Shown: positions 6,309 to 15,284, numbered from the stretch's first letter. The stretch is 22,431 bases of DNA from Flavobacteriales bacterium UBA3364 (GCA_002360495.1 DEQO01000043.1:1-22431), one strand, 5' to 3'. The notes: a model not told the origin generated them from the letters alone. Translations and numbers: made by a program.

Positions 6309-8669
6309 TCAGAACCTAAGCGTGTACTGCAGGACCGGCAACAGCGCCAGTTGCGGAACCTCCTTGATCGTATTCGTCCGTCTGTCGTAGTAGGTGTACA
6401 CCGCTGTGTTCGAATTGAGCACGTTCTGGACATCCACCTTGAACTCGTGGCCCACTTTCGGCCTGCCGACACGGTAACTGACGACCAGATCCAGTTTGTG
6501 GATCGCTGCGCCCTTCACGCTCCAGACCGGTGTGCTTTCCACCTGCGAGTCCGTCGCAATGCTGGCCTCCAGGTCGATCGGCGTGCTGTACTGCCCGCCT
6601 TGGACGGAGTAGCGGAAACCGGTCAGGAGCGTGCGGTCCTTGCTCTTCCCAACCCCCAACTTCCATTCCTTTCCGGCCAGGACGTTCCCTACCGTGCGGA
6701 TGTTGAACCGCGAGTTGTGCCACACATCGTCCAGCGCCTTGTACTTCGACTCGCTCAACGAACCGGTGGCCATGAAATGGTAGCCGTGCGTGAAGAACTT
6801 CTCGATGCTCAATTCCACACCACGGTTGTACCCGATGCCTTCGTTCACGAGCGGTTTGTTGGTGAACCAGGCTTCGGAATTGTTGGATGTGAACGAACTC
6901 GTGGGATCGTTCTCCACAGGAAGATCGTACAGGTGCTGGTAGTAGGCTTCCGCCTTCAGTTGGATGTCCTCGGCCAGCAGTTGCTCATAGCCCACGACCG
7001 CATGTGCCGCGCGGGTGAGACCAAGGCCGGTATTCGGCATGAAGATGTTGCCCTGCGCATCCACATCCTGCGCCATGTAGGTCATCAACGCCTCGGTCTT
7101 GGCGTGCAGGCCGGTGCCGAACGTGAACGCCCGGTCCGGTCGTACCTGGTAACGCACCGCGACACGCGGTTCAACGCTCACAGCCTTGTTCAGGTCATAA
7201 TAGAGCATATGCACACCACTGGTCAGGGACCATTGCTCGTTCCACCGCCATTTCCAGTTCGTGAACGCTTGAACGGTCGTTGCCTCTCCCGTGCGATCGA
7301 GCTCGGTCTCCATGCTTTCGGTATCGGTGTCCCAGCTTCGCGAAAGCATGCGGAACCTCTCCATGGAAACGATGAGGCCACTACGCAGCTTGTGGTTCGC
7401 GTTCAACCGGGTGTTCAAGGTCGTGTTGGCGCGCACCGTCCACTTCGCGAGGTCATCCACATGACGCAACTCCAGTGGGGCTTCGCCGGGAGATGGCGAT
7501 TCTTGATAATCGGTGCTGCTACCGTTGCCGCTGAGGGAGACCACGCTGTACAGGAAGCTGTTCTCACCCAATGGTTTCGTGTGGGTGAGGCCCACTACAC
7601 CCATACGCGACCCGAAATCAGCACGGGAGAAAAGGGTATCCTCCGCAACTCCCCTATCCTCTTCCAGAATGCTGCTCCGGCCGCCGATCCCGAATACCGA
7701 GAAGTTGCCCAGTTCCTTGCTCGGGAGGTTCACCTTGAACGCCGCGTCGGTGTACTTCGGAACGCCGTTGTAATCAACGATACCGGCTTGATCCAGCAAA
7801 GCGAGCGTGCTGTACCGGTAGTTCGCGAGGTAAGATCCACCGTTGATCCCCGGTAGTGGGCCTTCGGCGGTGAGGTCCGTACCCAGCACACCCGCCTTCA
7901 ACGTGTACTCCCGTTTGCGATCGTTACCATTTCGGAGGCGCATGTCGAATACCGCGCTGTACACATTACCGTATTCCGCCGCGAAGGCTCCGGTATAGAA
8001 TTCCGAATCGTCGATCATGTCGCTGTTCAGCACGCTGATCGGCCCTCCGGTGCTGCCGTCATCAGCAAAGTGGTTCGGGTTGGGGATCTCCACTCCTTCC
8101 AACCTCCATTGCACTCCTTTTGGGGAATTGCCGCGAACGACGACCGTGTTGTTCCCGCTCGGATCACCTGCGACACCGGGGAATGTTCCCACCATACGCG
8201 CTGGATCATTGATCCCGCCTGCGATACGCGAAGTCTCCTCGACGCTGATGCGTCGTGCGCTCACCGTGGCCATGTCGTTGCGCACCTGGTCCTTGCGCTC
8301 GTTGGCCTTGATGGTTACCTCCTGCAGTTGCTGCATGGACTCCGTCATCCGGACTTCGACCACCAGTTCCTTGGCGCTGGTAAGGAGCAGGTTCGTAAGC
8401 CGCTGATCCTCGAAACCGAGCATCTTCACCACCAGGTCCAGGCGACCGGTCGGTACACCGGCGATCGCGAAACGGCCGTCGAGGTCGGCGGTGGACCCAA
8501 GCTGCGGATCGGATCCGACCACCACGATCGTTGCCCCGATCAACGGTTGGCGCGTGTCGGTATCCAGGACGGTTCCGCGCACGGTCTGGAGATTCACCTG
8601 GGCCAGAAGATGGCCGGACAAGGTGATGAAAAGAAGCAGCAACGCGGTTCGTAAGAGGCGGTATTCCAT
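6309..8669 (-). CDS. TonB-dependent outer-membrane receptor with carboxypeptidase-like domain
   Basis: The 786-residue protein (start at the ATG at 8669, giving a normal signal peptide ending near LLAQ, residue 24) has three parts. A carboxypeptidase-regulatory-like domain (about 27-112) is followed by the TonB plug (about 117-245, with VVVRGNSPKGVQWRLEG and a SEFYTGAFAAEYG segment). The 22-strand-type barrel ends in LQYTLRF, whose terminal Phe is the usual outer-membrane insertion signal. There is no STN domain, so it cannot signal to FecR by itself in the classical FecA way. It follows the sigma/anti-sigma/STN-repeat genes on the same strand after a 160-bp gap. Substrate unknown; no SusD partner is encoded nearby. 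Confidence 0.9.
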   Translation of the reverse strand: MEYRLLRTALLLLFITLSGHLLAQVNLQTVRGTVLDTDTRQPLIGATIVVVGSDPQLGSTADLDGRFAIAGVPTGRLDLVVKMLGFEDQRLTNLLLTSAKELVVEVRMTESMQQLQEVTIKANERKDQVRNDMATVSARRISVEETSRIAGGINDPARMVGTFPGVAGDPSGNNTVVVRGNSPKGVQWRLEGVEIPNPNHFADDGSTGGPISVLNSDMIDDSEFYTGAFAAEYGNVYSAVFDMRLRNGNDRKREYTLKAGVLGTDLTAEGPLPGINGGSYLANYRYSTLALLDQAGIVDYNGVPKYTDAAFKVNLPSKELGNFSVFGIGGRSSILEEDRGVAEDTLFSRADFGSRMGVVGLTHTKPLGENSFLYSVVSLSGNGSSTDYQESPSPGEAPLELRHVDDLAKWTVRANTTLNTRLNANHKLRSGLIVSMERFRMLSRSWDTDTESMETELDRTGEATTVQAFTNWKWRWNEQWSLTSGVHMLYYDLNKAVSVEPRVAVRYQVRPDRAFTFGTGLHAKTEALMTYMAQDVDAQGNIFMPNTGLGLTRAAHAVVGYEQLLAEDIQLKAEAYYQHLYDLPVENDPTSSFTSNNSEAWFTNKPLVNEGIGYNRGVELSIEKFFTHGYHFMATGSLSESKYKALDDVWHNSRFNIRTVGNVLAGKEWKLGVGKSKDRTLLTGFRYSVQGGQYSTPIDLEASIATDSQVESTPVWSVKGAAIHKLDLVVSYRVGRPKVGHEFKVDVQNVLNSNTAVYTYYDRRTNTIKEVPQLALLPVLQYTLRF

Positions 8670-8737
8670 GGTCGTGGTGGTCTGTTGTGGGTAGGACAAC
8701 CGGACCTTTGAATACCCCTACTCCAGGCGAAGAAATT

Positions 8738-8807
8738 CCTGCCGGGCTGATGGACATGTACGGACAGGATGACCGGCAGGGACCGTTCCCGGCCGGGTAT
8801 GTCCATC
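8738..8807 (-). terminator. Possible terminator / interleaved inverted repeats between repeat-protein gene and receptor gene
   Basis: Two inverted repeats interlock here: CCTGCCGG (8738-8745) with CCGGCAGG (8773-8780), and GATGGACAT (8749-8757) with ATGTCCATC (8799-8807). Read on the minus strand, the first stem ends just before AATTTCTT, so it could attenuate transcription between the repeat-protein gene and the receptor gene. The two stems cannot both form without a pseudoknot, so alternative structures are possible. Confidence 0.4.
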
Positions 8808-8829
8808 CACTTGCTGCCAGGAAAAGCAA

Positions 8830-10839
8830 CTAGAACCGCACCCCCACCCCAAGGCGGTAGCCGACCCAGCTTTGCAGGCGGACATCGCCATGCGTCCGGT
8901 CATAGAACGTCTCCTTGGGCGGGATCCCGCTCAGGTAATTCCCTTCGCTATCGGTCCAGTCTGAAGCCAACGTATTCAAACTGGGACCGGCGAAGACGGT
9001 GATACGGTCGGCGAGCGTGTAGGCGAAGCGCACCCCGAAACGTCCGACGATGTTCACGGCATCCACCCACGCACGTTGCTCCACGACCTGCTCACCGGAA
9101 ACTTCGATCTCCAACGAACTGTTCTTACCCAGCTGCGGCGCGCTGCCAAAGCCGTAGCCGAAACCCCATGCGCCATCGGCACCCACACCTGGCGACCAGA
9201 ACAGCATGTTGTGGAAGACCCGCACACCGGTGCGGATAGTGAAGGTCATCGGAAGGACTTCCGTGGTCGAGATATCGAACTGATGATAGCCATTGCGCGA
9301 TACGCTGAGGAAGCCTATCGGAACGCCGGTGATCGAATCGCTCAGGTTGATGATCCCGAATTGCCCACCCTCGCAATGCCGGGCGAAATTCACGGTGCCC
9401 ACTTGTCCACCCTCTGCCCTACCGCTTACCACGTTCATTCCGAAGGTGAACTGACCTCCTGCCAGCGAACCAGCATAGTTCAACCCGAAACCGACCTGAC
9501 CGCCCGTGACCTCGTCAGGAACGACGTTGACACCGAAGGAAACCTGCCCCCCACTGACATAACGCGCGTAGTTGGCAGCGAAACCGATCTGACCGCCGCC
9601 TACCGAATCGCGCGCCACGTTCACCCCGCAGGCGAACTGTGCACCGGACACGCTCCGCGCGTAGTTCGCGGCACCGGCGATCTGGGTCTTCCGCACATCC
9701 ATCGGTGTCACGTTGACGCCACCGGCTATCTGGACCCCATCGACATTCTGCGTGGCCACATTACATGCCCCGCAGATCTGCGTACCGCGCAGGCCACCTT
9801 TCACAACATTGGCACCGCCGGCGATCTGCACGCCGGAGAGCGTATCCCACACCGTGTTGCCGAGCCCGGCGATCTGCACCCCTTCCAGCGTGCGCATGGT
9901 GTGGTTGATGGCACCAGCGATCTGTACACCGTTCGTATTGCGACCGACCAGGTTCGTGAGACCGGCGATCTGCATGCCCTTCACATCCCGGCTTTCGATG
10001 TTCGCCACGCCGCCGACCTCGAAGCCTTCAAGGCCGCGCGAGTAGCCCGCGAGGACGTTCAGCGAGAAATTGTTCACGACGGCTCCTGCTATATCACCGT
10101 TGGTGCTCACATTGGGTATCAACGCGACCTGCCACTTGCGGTGTTCCTCGATGGCAAGGTTCGCGGAACCCGCCAATTGTTCGTTTGAGACCAGCAGGCG
10201 TGCAACACCAAGGTCCTCCACACCACAGCGTTCGTGCAGACAAATGGGATCGACATGCTCCACGACCGAGCGCTTCTTCAGCCCAAGACGATCGAACTTC
10301 CCATCGCGGCCCACATAGACCACGGTGTCGTGGTATTCCTTGCGCATGACCAGGACGGCGGTGCGATCACGTTCGCCGGAAACCTCCAAACGGAACGTTC
10401 CCAATGCATCGGTGGAAGTGACGTTCTTGCCATCCACCTCGTGGACCGATGCATTGGCCACAGGCCCGCCGGAGCCAGCGTCGAAGACACTGCCTGCGAT
10501 CTCGAACTTCCGACGCGCCCCGCCTTTGTCCAACAGGATGATGTGGTTGCCCGTTTCCTTCAGCAGGAAGCGCTGTCCGACCAACGCATGCAATGCATTC
10601 TCGACCGTGCCATCAACAGCCACCGTGACAAGGCTGTCGCCATTGATCACCGCTGCATTGTAGCTCAGCTTGAAACCGCCTTCCCGCGCGACCAGGGATA
10701 GGGCATCCGAGAGCCGGAGCCGCGTGGCATCGACCCGCACGGACCGTTTCAGGATGGGCTGACCGAACAGTACGCAGGGCAACAGCAAAAGCGCTGCGAG
10801 CACCACGCGATGATCAACAACCCGCGCCATCGAGGACAT
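8830..10839 (-). CDS. STN-domain surface-repeat protein
   Basis: The 669-residue protein has a signal peptide (about 1-26), an STN (secretin/TonB short N-terminal) domain (about 29-104), a carboxypeptidase-regulatory-like domain (about 111-180), and a linker with two cysteines (200, 205). About 15 repeats of 14-16 residues follow (272-511, built on G-x-Q-[IVF]-x-G-x-x-N). The C-terminal beta-rich region ends in VGVRF, as in outer-membrane proteins. The repeats recall Leptospira LA_2272-type surface repeats, from memory. The STN domain is the part that in FecA contacts FecR in the periplasm. The gene overlaps the upstream fecR-like gene by 26 bp, so the two are co-translated. I infer an outer-membrane sensor that passes a signal to FecR. 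An ATG 9 nt further in is an alternative start. Confidence 0.82.
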   Translation of the reverse strand: MSSMARVVDHRVVLAALLLLPCVLFGQPILKRSVRVDATRLRLSDALSLVAREGGFKLSYNAAVINGDSLVTVAVDGTVENALHALVGQRFLLKETGNHIILLDKGGARRKFEIAGSVFDAGSGGPVANASVHEVDGKNVTSTDALGTFRLEVSGERDRTAVLVMRKEYHDTVVYVGRDGKFDRLGLKKRSVVEHVDPICLHERCGVEDLGVARLLVSNEQLAGSANLAIEEHRKWQVALIPNVSTNGDIAGAVVNNFSLNVLAGYSRGLEGFEVGGVANIESRDVKGMQIAGLTNLVGRNTNGVQIAGAINHTMRTLEGVQIAGLGNTVWDTLSGVQIAGGANVVKGGLRGTQICGACNVATQNVDGVQIAGGVNVTPMDVRKTQIAGAANYARSVSGAQFACGVNVARDSVGGGQIGFAANYARYVSGGQVSFGVNVVPDEVTGGQVGFGLNYAGSLAGGQFTFGMNVVSGRAEGGQVGTVNFARHCEGGQFGIINLSDSITGVPIGFLSVSRNGYHQFDISTTEVLPMTFTIRTGVRVFHNMLFWSPGVGADGAWGFGYGFGSAPQLGKNSSLEIEVSGEQVVEQRAWVDAVNIVGRFGVRFAYTLADRITVFAGPSLNTLASDWTDSEGNYLSGIPPKETFYDRTHGDVRLQSWVGYRLGVGVRF
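9307..10026 (-). repeat. Coding tandem repeats, about 15 units of 14-16 codons
   Basis: Within the STN protein, units such as GVQIAGLGN and GGQVSFGVN recur every 14-16 residues. Early units follow G-V-Q-I-A-G-x-x-N with 16-residue spacing. Later units shift to G-G-Q-[VF]-x-F-G-x-N and alternate 15 and 16. The gradual change suggests stepwise internal duplication. The repeats are imperfect at DNA level and are not a CRISPR array. Confidence 0.9.
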
Positions 10840-11785
10840 AGGAACCGGGTGTTTCCTCCGTCAAGGTCAACTCATACGTATCCGCAATAACACGCAGGAT
10901 GTAGTCGATCGGTTCATCCTCGAACGTCGCGCTGAGTTGACACTTCGCCAGACCTTCATTGCCCAACCGGACCTTGACCGGGAACAAACGTTGCAACTGC
11001 TCGATCACTTCCGGCATGGGAGCATCCTGGAATTGGATGATGCGGTCGCCCCAAACCTCCGCCGGGGGCGCTGCAAGCCGCTCCAGTATATGCGCCGCCT
11101 TGTTGTAACGGGCATAACCACCGGCCACCAGAACAACGCTATCGGAGCCTGCCAGCACACGGACCTTGCCATGACGTACGCGCACAAGCACACTGCTTGC
11201 CGTGTCGAACGCGCTCACCTCGAACGCTGTTCCTAAAACAGTCACGGTCACATCGTCCGTTTCAACCACGAACGGTCGTTTGGTATCACGTTTCACATCG
11301 AAGTAGGCCTCACCATCCAAGTCGATATGCCGCTCGCCGGACATACGCGCGCTCAACCGTGAACCGGGTGAAAGTGTCACTACGCTGCTATCGGCCAATG
11401 TGGATCGAAGGTGCTCGGTACTCGCCATGAGATCTTGGTGTTGGTCGTCCATCAGAAAACGAACACCAACGAAAAGACCCGTGACCACCGCAGCGGCTGC
11501 CAGCCAGCGCAATGCCTTGGTGCGGCCACCCAAGTGGATCACGCGCCCACGGCCTTCGGCTTCGGCGATGCGGGCGCTTGCCTTGTTCCAGGCCGCGTCA
11601 ACATCCACCACAGGAGCAGCAACGCCTTCCGCCGTCCTCCAAACCGTGCGCAGGAACTCGAGTTCGCGCGCGTTCGCGGGATCGGAAGCGGCCCATTGCT
11701 CCACGCCAAGTCGTTCAGCAGCATCCGCCTCTCCGGAGAGGTAGCGGGCCAGCCGTTCGCTATCGGTATGTGGTCCTTCGTTCAA
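10814..11785 (-). CDS. FecR-family anti-sigma factor
   Basis: The 323-residue protein has a cytoplasmic N-terminal part (about 1-90), with a short helical region expected to bind the sigma factor. One transmembrane segment (about 91-111, ALRWLAAAAVVTGLFVGVRF) follows. The periplasmic FecR domain (about 120-220) includes the HIDLDGEAYFDV and VLGTAFEVSA segments typical of the family. The C-terminal domain (about 248-320, DUF4974-like) has the STN-like fold that receives signals from an outer-membrane transducer. It starts 39 bp after the sigma factor gene and overlaps the STN-repeat gene by 26 bp. It is expected to hold the sigma factor inactive until the signal arrives, as known for FecR systems. 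Confidence 0.92.
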   Translation of the reverse strand: MNEGPHTDSERLARYLSGEADAAERLGVEQWAASDPANARELEFLRTVWRTAEGVAAPVVDVDAAWNKASARIAEAEGRGRVIHLGGRTKALRWLAAAAVVTGLFVGVRFLMDDQHQDLMASTEHLRSTLADSSVVTLSPGSRLSARMSGERHIDLDGEAYFDVKRDTKRPFVVETDDVTVTVLGTAFEVSAFDTASSVLVRVRHGKVRVLAGSDSVVLVAGGYARYNKAAHILERLAAPPAEVWGDRIIQFQDAPMPEVIEQLQRLFPVKVRLGNEGLAKCQLSATFEDEPIDYILRVIADTYELTLTEETPGSYVLDGAGC

Positions 11786-11824
11786 TCGTGTTCAACCCTG
11801 TGACAACCGTTCCTTCATTTACCC

Positions 11825-12388
11825 CTATCCCCCATTGTTCAGCCAATACAGCAACCAGCCGATAACGATCGTTGGCATCAGATCCGAAAGGTCCTCCCGC
11901 AGTGTTTTCAACGCCTTGCCCATCTGGTTCTCCACGGTCTTGATGGAGATGCCCAAACGTTCGGCGATCTCGTGGTACTTCAATCCTTCGTGTCGGCTCA
12001 GTTTGAAGACCTTCCTTCGTTCCTTGGGCAGCAATTCGATCGCGGCATTCACCCGGGCCGACCGCTCTGCATGTTCATCCTCCGTGCGTTCATCATCGTC
12101 CACCCGATCGTCCACCTCTTCAACCAAGCTGCGGACGCGACCTTGGATCTTCACCGCGTTCAAACAGCGATTGCGCACGGCCTGGAACAGGTAGGACTTG
12201 AGCGAGGTGGTCACCTTCGTCCGCTCCCGATCCATCCAAAGGCGGAAGAAAAGGTCCTGCACAAGATCCTCGGCCTTATCACCATCCTTCAGATACTGCA
12301 CAGCAAATGCGCACAGCGGCCGATAATGTGCCCGGAACACCTCCTCAAAGGCCCGGCGGTCACCGGCGGCGATGGGGGCGAATTCCAT
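11825..12388 (-). CDS. ECF-type RNA polymerase sigma factor (FecI-like)
   Basis: The 187-residue protein has sigma region 2 (about 13-50, with DLVQDLFFRLW) and region 4 (about 118-165, with LLPKERRKVFKLSRHEG and the helix-turn-helix IAERLGISIKTVENQ). An acidic linker (EVDDRVDDDERTEDE) separates them, and region 1.1 is absent, as expected for the ECF class. It ends in a hydrophobic tail (about 170-183), seen in several Bacteroidota sigma factors. It is the first gene of the sigma/FecR/STN-repeat/receptor series and diverges from clpB across 200 bp. It probably activates its own locus. A weak TANNTTTG-like element (TAATTTCG, minus strand, 12405-12412) lies just upstream. Confidence 0.93.
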   Translation of the reverse strand: MEFAPIAAGDRRAFEEVFRAHYRPLCAFAVQYLKDGDKAEDLVQDLFFRLWMDRERTKVTTSLKSYLFQAVRNRCLNAVKIQGRVRSLVEEVDDRVDDDERTEDEHAERSARVNAAIELLPKERRKVFKLSRHEGLKYHEIAERLGISIKTVENQMGKALKTLREDLSDLMPTIVIGWLLYWLNNGG

Positions 12389-12587
12389 GTGGCAGAAGAG
12401 AGCCCGAAATTAGGTGGCTTGACCCAAGCTCCACTGCGCTGGTGCGCCATAAATTCAGGTCCGCATACGTTCAACTGGACGTTCCGTCAGCACAACGGCT
12501 CTCGACCTGCCACTCCTACCGAAAGTGGAACGTGGTGCGTGCCTTGTTCAGAGTGGGCGCATTCCATTGGAACGCATAACCAAGAAC

Positions 12588-15230
12588 ATGGACCTGAACA
12601 AATTCACCATCCGATCGCAGCAAGCCATCCAACAGGCGCAGACCATCGCCACTGGGTACGGCCAACAAATGCTCGAGAACGGCCACCTGCTCAAGGGTAT
12701 CCTGGAGGTGGATCCTGACGTGACGCCGTTCCTGTTGAAGAAGCTGAACGTGAACGTGCCTGTTATGACGCAGGCACTGGACCGCATCGTACAGGGCTAT
12801 CCGAAGGTGAGCGGCGGGCAGATCAGCCTCTCACGCTACAGCAGTGATGCACTTACCAAGGCCCTCGCCGCACTGAAGGAATTCGGCGATGAGTTCGCCA
12901 GCGTGGAGCACATGCTCATCGGCATCCTCGACAGCGGCGACACGGTGAGCCAATTGCTGAAGGACAACGGCGTCACCAAGAAAGACCTAATAGCCGCCAT
13001 CAAGGACCTGCGCAAGGGCAGCAAGGTCACCAGCCAGAGCCAGGAGGAGACCTACAACGCGCTGAACAAGTACGCCAAGAACCTCAACCAGCTCGCGAAG
13101 GACAACAAGCTCGATCCGGTCATCGGCCGCGACGAGGAGATCCGCCGCGTGCTGCAGATCCTCAGCCGCCGCACCAAGAATAACCCGATCCTGATCGGTG
13201 AGCCCGGCGTGGGTAAGACCGCCATCGCCGAGGGCATCGCGCAGCGTATCGTGAGCGGCGACATCCCCGAGGACCTGAAAGGCAAGCAGGTCTTCAGCCT
13301 CGACATCGCCGCGCTGATCGCCGGCGCCAAGTACAAAGGCGAGTTCGAGGAGCGCCTGAAGGCCGTAGTGAAGGAGGTGATCGCCTCGGAAGGGAACATC
13401 ATCCTCTTCATTGACGAGATCCACACCCTGGTGGGCGCAGGCGGTGGCGAAGGCGCCATGGACGCCGCCAACATCCTGAAGCCTGCACTTGCTCGTGGTG
13501 AACTCCGCAGCATCGGCGCAACCACGCTCAACGAGTACCAGAAGTACTTCGAGAAGGACAAGGCCCTGGAGCGCCGCTTCCAGAAGGTGATGGTGGATGA
13601 GCCCTCACGCGAGGACGCGATCTCCATCCTGCGCGGCCTGAAGGAGAAGTACGAGAGCCACCACAAGGTGCTGATCAAGGACGCCGCGATCATCGCCGCT
13701 GTGGAACTGAGCACGCGCTACATCGCCGACCGCTTCCTGCCGGACAAGGCCATCGACCTGATCGACGAGGCCGCCAGCAAACTGCGCATGGAGATCAACT
13801 CCAAGCCTGAGGAGCTCGACGAGATCGACCGCCGCATCATGCAGCTGGAGATCGAGCGCGAGGCCATCAAGCGCGAGAATGATGAAGCCAAGCTCGCCGA
13901 GCTGAACAAGGAGCTCGCGGAGCTCAGCGGCCAACGTGACGGCTTCAAGGCCCGCTGGGAGAGCGAGCGCCAGCTGGTGGAACGCATCAACAGCGCCAAG
14001 GACCAGATCGAGGAGCTGAAGCACCAGGCGCAGCAGGCCGAGCGCGAAGGGGACTTCGCCAAGGTGGCGGAGATCCGCTATGGACGCGTGCAGGAGACGG
14101 AGAAGGAATTGGCCGCCTCCAAGGACGAACTGCTGAAGCTGCAGGCCGAGAGCAAGATGATCAAAGAGGAGGTGGACGTGGAGGAGATCGCCGCCGTGGT
14201 GAGCCGCTGGACGGGCGTGCCGGTGACGCGCATGCTGGAAGCCGAGCGCGCCAAGTTGCTCCACCTCGAAGACGAGTTGCACAAGCGCGTGATCGGTCAG
14301 GACGAGGCCGTGCATGCCGTGGCCGACGCTGTGCGCCGCAGCCGCGCAGGCATGGGCGATGAGAAACGGCCCATCGGCAGTTTCATTTTCCTAGGCACTA
14401 CGGGTGTTGGTAAGACCGAACTGGCCAAGGCGCTCAGCGAGATCCTCTTCAACGACGAGCACGCCATGACGCGCATCGACATGAGCGAGTACCAGGAGCG
14501 CCACAGCGTGTCGCGACTGGTCGGCGCGCCTCCGGGCTACGTGGGCTACGACGAAGGCGGCCAGCTCACCGAGGCCGTGCGCCGCAAGCCCTACAGCGTG
14601 GTGCTGCTGGACGAGATCGAGAAGGCCCACCCCGACGTGTGGAACATCCTGCTGCAAGTGCTCGACGATGGCCGTCTCACCGACAACAAGGGCCGGGTGG
14701 TCAACTTCAAGAACACCATCATCATCATGACGAGCAACATCGGCTCGCACATCATCCAGGAGAATTTCGAGAACCTCGAACGCAAGGATGTGGATGCCGT
14801 GGTGGAGAAGACCCAGCGCGAGGTGATGGACCTGCTGCGCAAGACCGTGCGCCCCGAGTTCCTCAACCGCGTGGACGAGATCATCATGTTCCGTCCGCTG
14901 AGCCACATCGATGTGCGGGAGATCGTGAAGCTGCAGTTGCACCAGTTGCTCGCCAAGCTCGAAGAGAAAGGCTACCAGCTGATCCCGAGCGAAGAGCTCA
15001 TCGAGCACATCGGCTCAGCCGGCTTCGACCCGCAGTTCGGCGCACGACCGGTGAAGCGCTTGATCCAGAAAGAGCTGCTCAACGAGATGAGCCGTCAGAT
15101 CATCGCGGGCACACTAGAACCCGGCGTGGAGCAGGTGATCGATGTGTTCGACGGGAAGATCGTGGTGCGGAAACCGATCGCGGAGAAGGAGAAGAATGGG
15201 AAGGGGAAGAAGGCGAAGGCCAGCGCGTGA
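12588..15230 (+). CDS. clpB: ATP-dependent disaggregase ClpB
   Basis: The 880-residue AAA+ chaperone works with DnaK to rescue aggregated proteins. Visible parts, in order: the N-terminal Clp repeat domain (about 1-145); NBD1 with Walker A GEPGVGKT (204-211), Walker B ILFIDE (272-277) and arginine finger in ALERRF (326-331); the coiled-coil middle domain (about 405-530); NBD2 with Walker A GTTGVGKT (603-610) and Walker B VVLLDE (671-676); and the C-terminal domain. The middle domain distinguishes ClpB from ClpA/ClpC. The product ends in an unusual Lys-rich tail (about 862-880, AEKEKNGKGKKAKASA). The ATG at 12588 gives the canonical start (MDLNKFTIRSQQAIQ); the 22 codons upstream are unlikely. 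No CIRCE element is seen. A large perfect palindrome terminates it. Confidence 0.97.
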   Translation: MDLNKFTIRSQQAIQQAQTIATGYGQQMLENGHLLKGILEVDPDVTPFLLKKLNVNVPVMTQALDRIVQGYPKVSGGQISLSRYSSDALTKALAALKEFGDEFASVEHMLIGILDSGDTVSQLLKDNGVTKKDLIAAIKDLRKGSKVTSQSQEETYNALNKYAKNLNQLAKDNKLDPVIGRDEEIRRVLQILSRRTKNNPILIGEPGVGKTAIAEGIAQRIVSGDIPEDLKGKQVFSLDIAALIAGAKYKGEFEERLKAVVKEVIASEGNIILFIDEIHTLVGAGGGEGAMDAANILKPALARGELRSIGATTLNEYQKYFEKDKALERRFQKVMVDEPSREDAISILRGLKEKYESHHKVLIKDAAIIAAVELSTRYIADRFLPDKAIDLIDEAASKLRMEINSKPEELDEIDRRIMQLEIEREAIKRENDEAKLAELNKELAELSGQRDGFKARWESERQLVERINSAKDQIEELKHQAQQAEREGDFAKVAEIRYGRVQETEKELAASKDELLKLQAESKMIKEEVDVEEIAAVVSRWTGVPVTRMLEAERAKLLHLEDELHKRVIGQDEAVHAVADAVRRSRAGMGDEKRPIGSFIFLGTTGVGKTELAKALSEILFNDEHAMTRIDMSEYQERHSVSRLVGAPPGYVGYDEGGQLTEAVRRKPYSVVLLDEIEKAHPDVWNILLQVLDDGRLTDNKGRVVNFKNTIIIMTSNIGSHIIQENFENLERKDVDAVVEKTQREVMDLLRKTVRPEFLNRVDEIIMFRPLSHIDVREIVKLQLHQLLAKLEEKGYQLIPSEELIEHIGSAGFDPQFGARPVKRLIQKELLNEMSRQIIAGTLEPGVEQVIDVFDGKIVVRKPIAEKEKNGKGKKAKASA

Positions 15231-15244
15231 GATGTTGTGGACCT

Positions 15245-15284
15245 TGAAATGAAAGAGGCCCTGATCAGGGCCTCTTTCATTTCA
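15245..15284. terminator. Bidirectional terminator, 40-bp perfect palindrome
   Basis: Positions 15245-15284 are a perfect 40-bp palindrome centred on TGATCA, with AAAGAGGCCC and GGGCCTCTTT at the core. It lies 14 bp after the clpB stop and 72 bp after the convergent FISUMP gene's stop on the other strand. The A- and T-rich outer arms allow it to end transcription in both directions. Confidence 0.85.

Noticed and set aside
6096..7856. 586-codon plus-strand frame opposite the TonB receptor
   Set aside because: It is antisense to an unambiguous receptor, with Arg/His-rich composition and no family features.
9307..10026. CRISPR-like array
   Set aside because: The period is about 45-48 bp, but units are imperfect throughout without constant repeats and unique spacers, and they encode protein repeats.
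9076..10188. 370-codon plus-strand frame with repeats such as AGDLH
   Set aside because: The repeats are the reverse-strand image of the coding repeats in the STN protein.
12389..12587. CIRCE or other heat-shock operator upstream of clpB
   Set aside because: No 9-bp inverted repeat of CIRCE type is present. Only a 5-bp pair (CCACT/AGTGG, 12510-12528) is seen, which is not meaningful.
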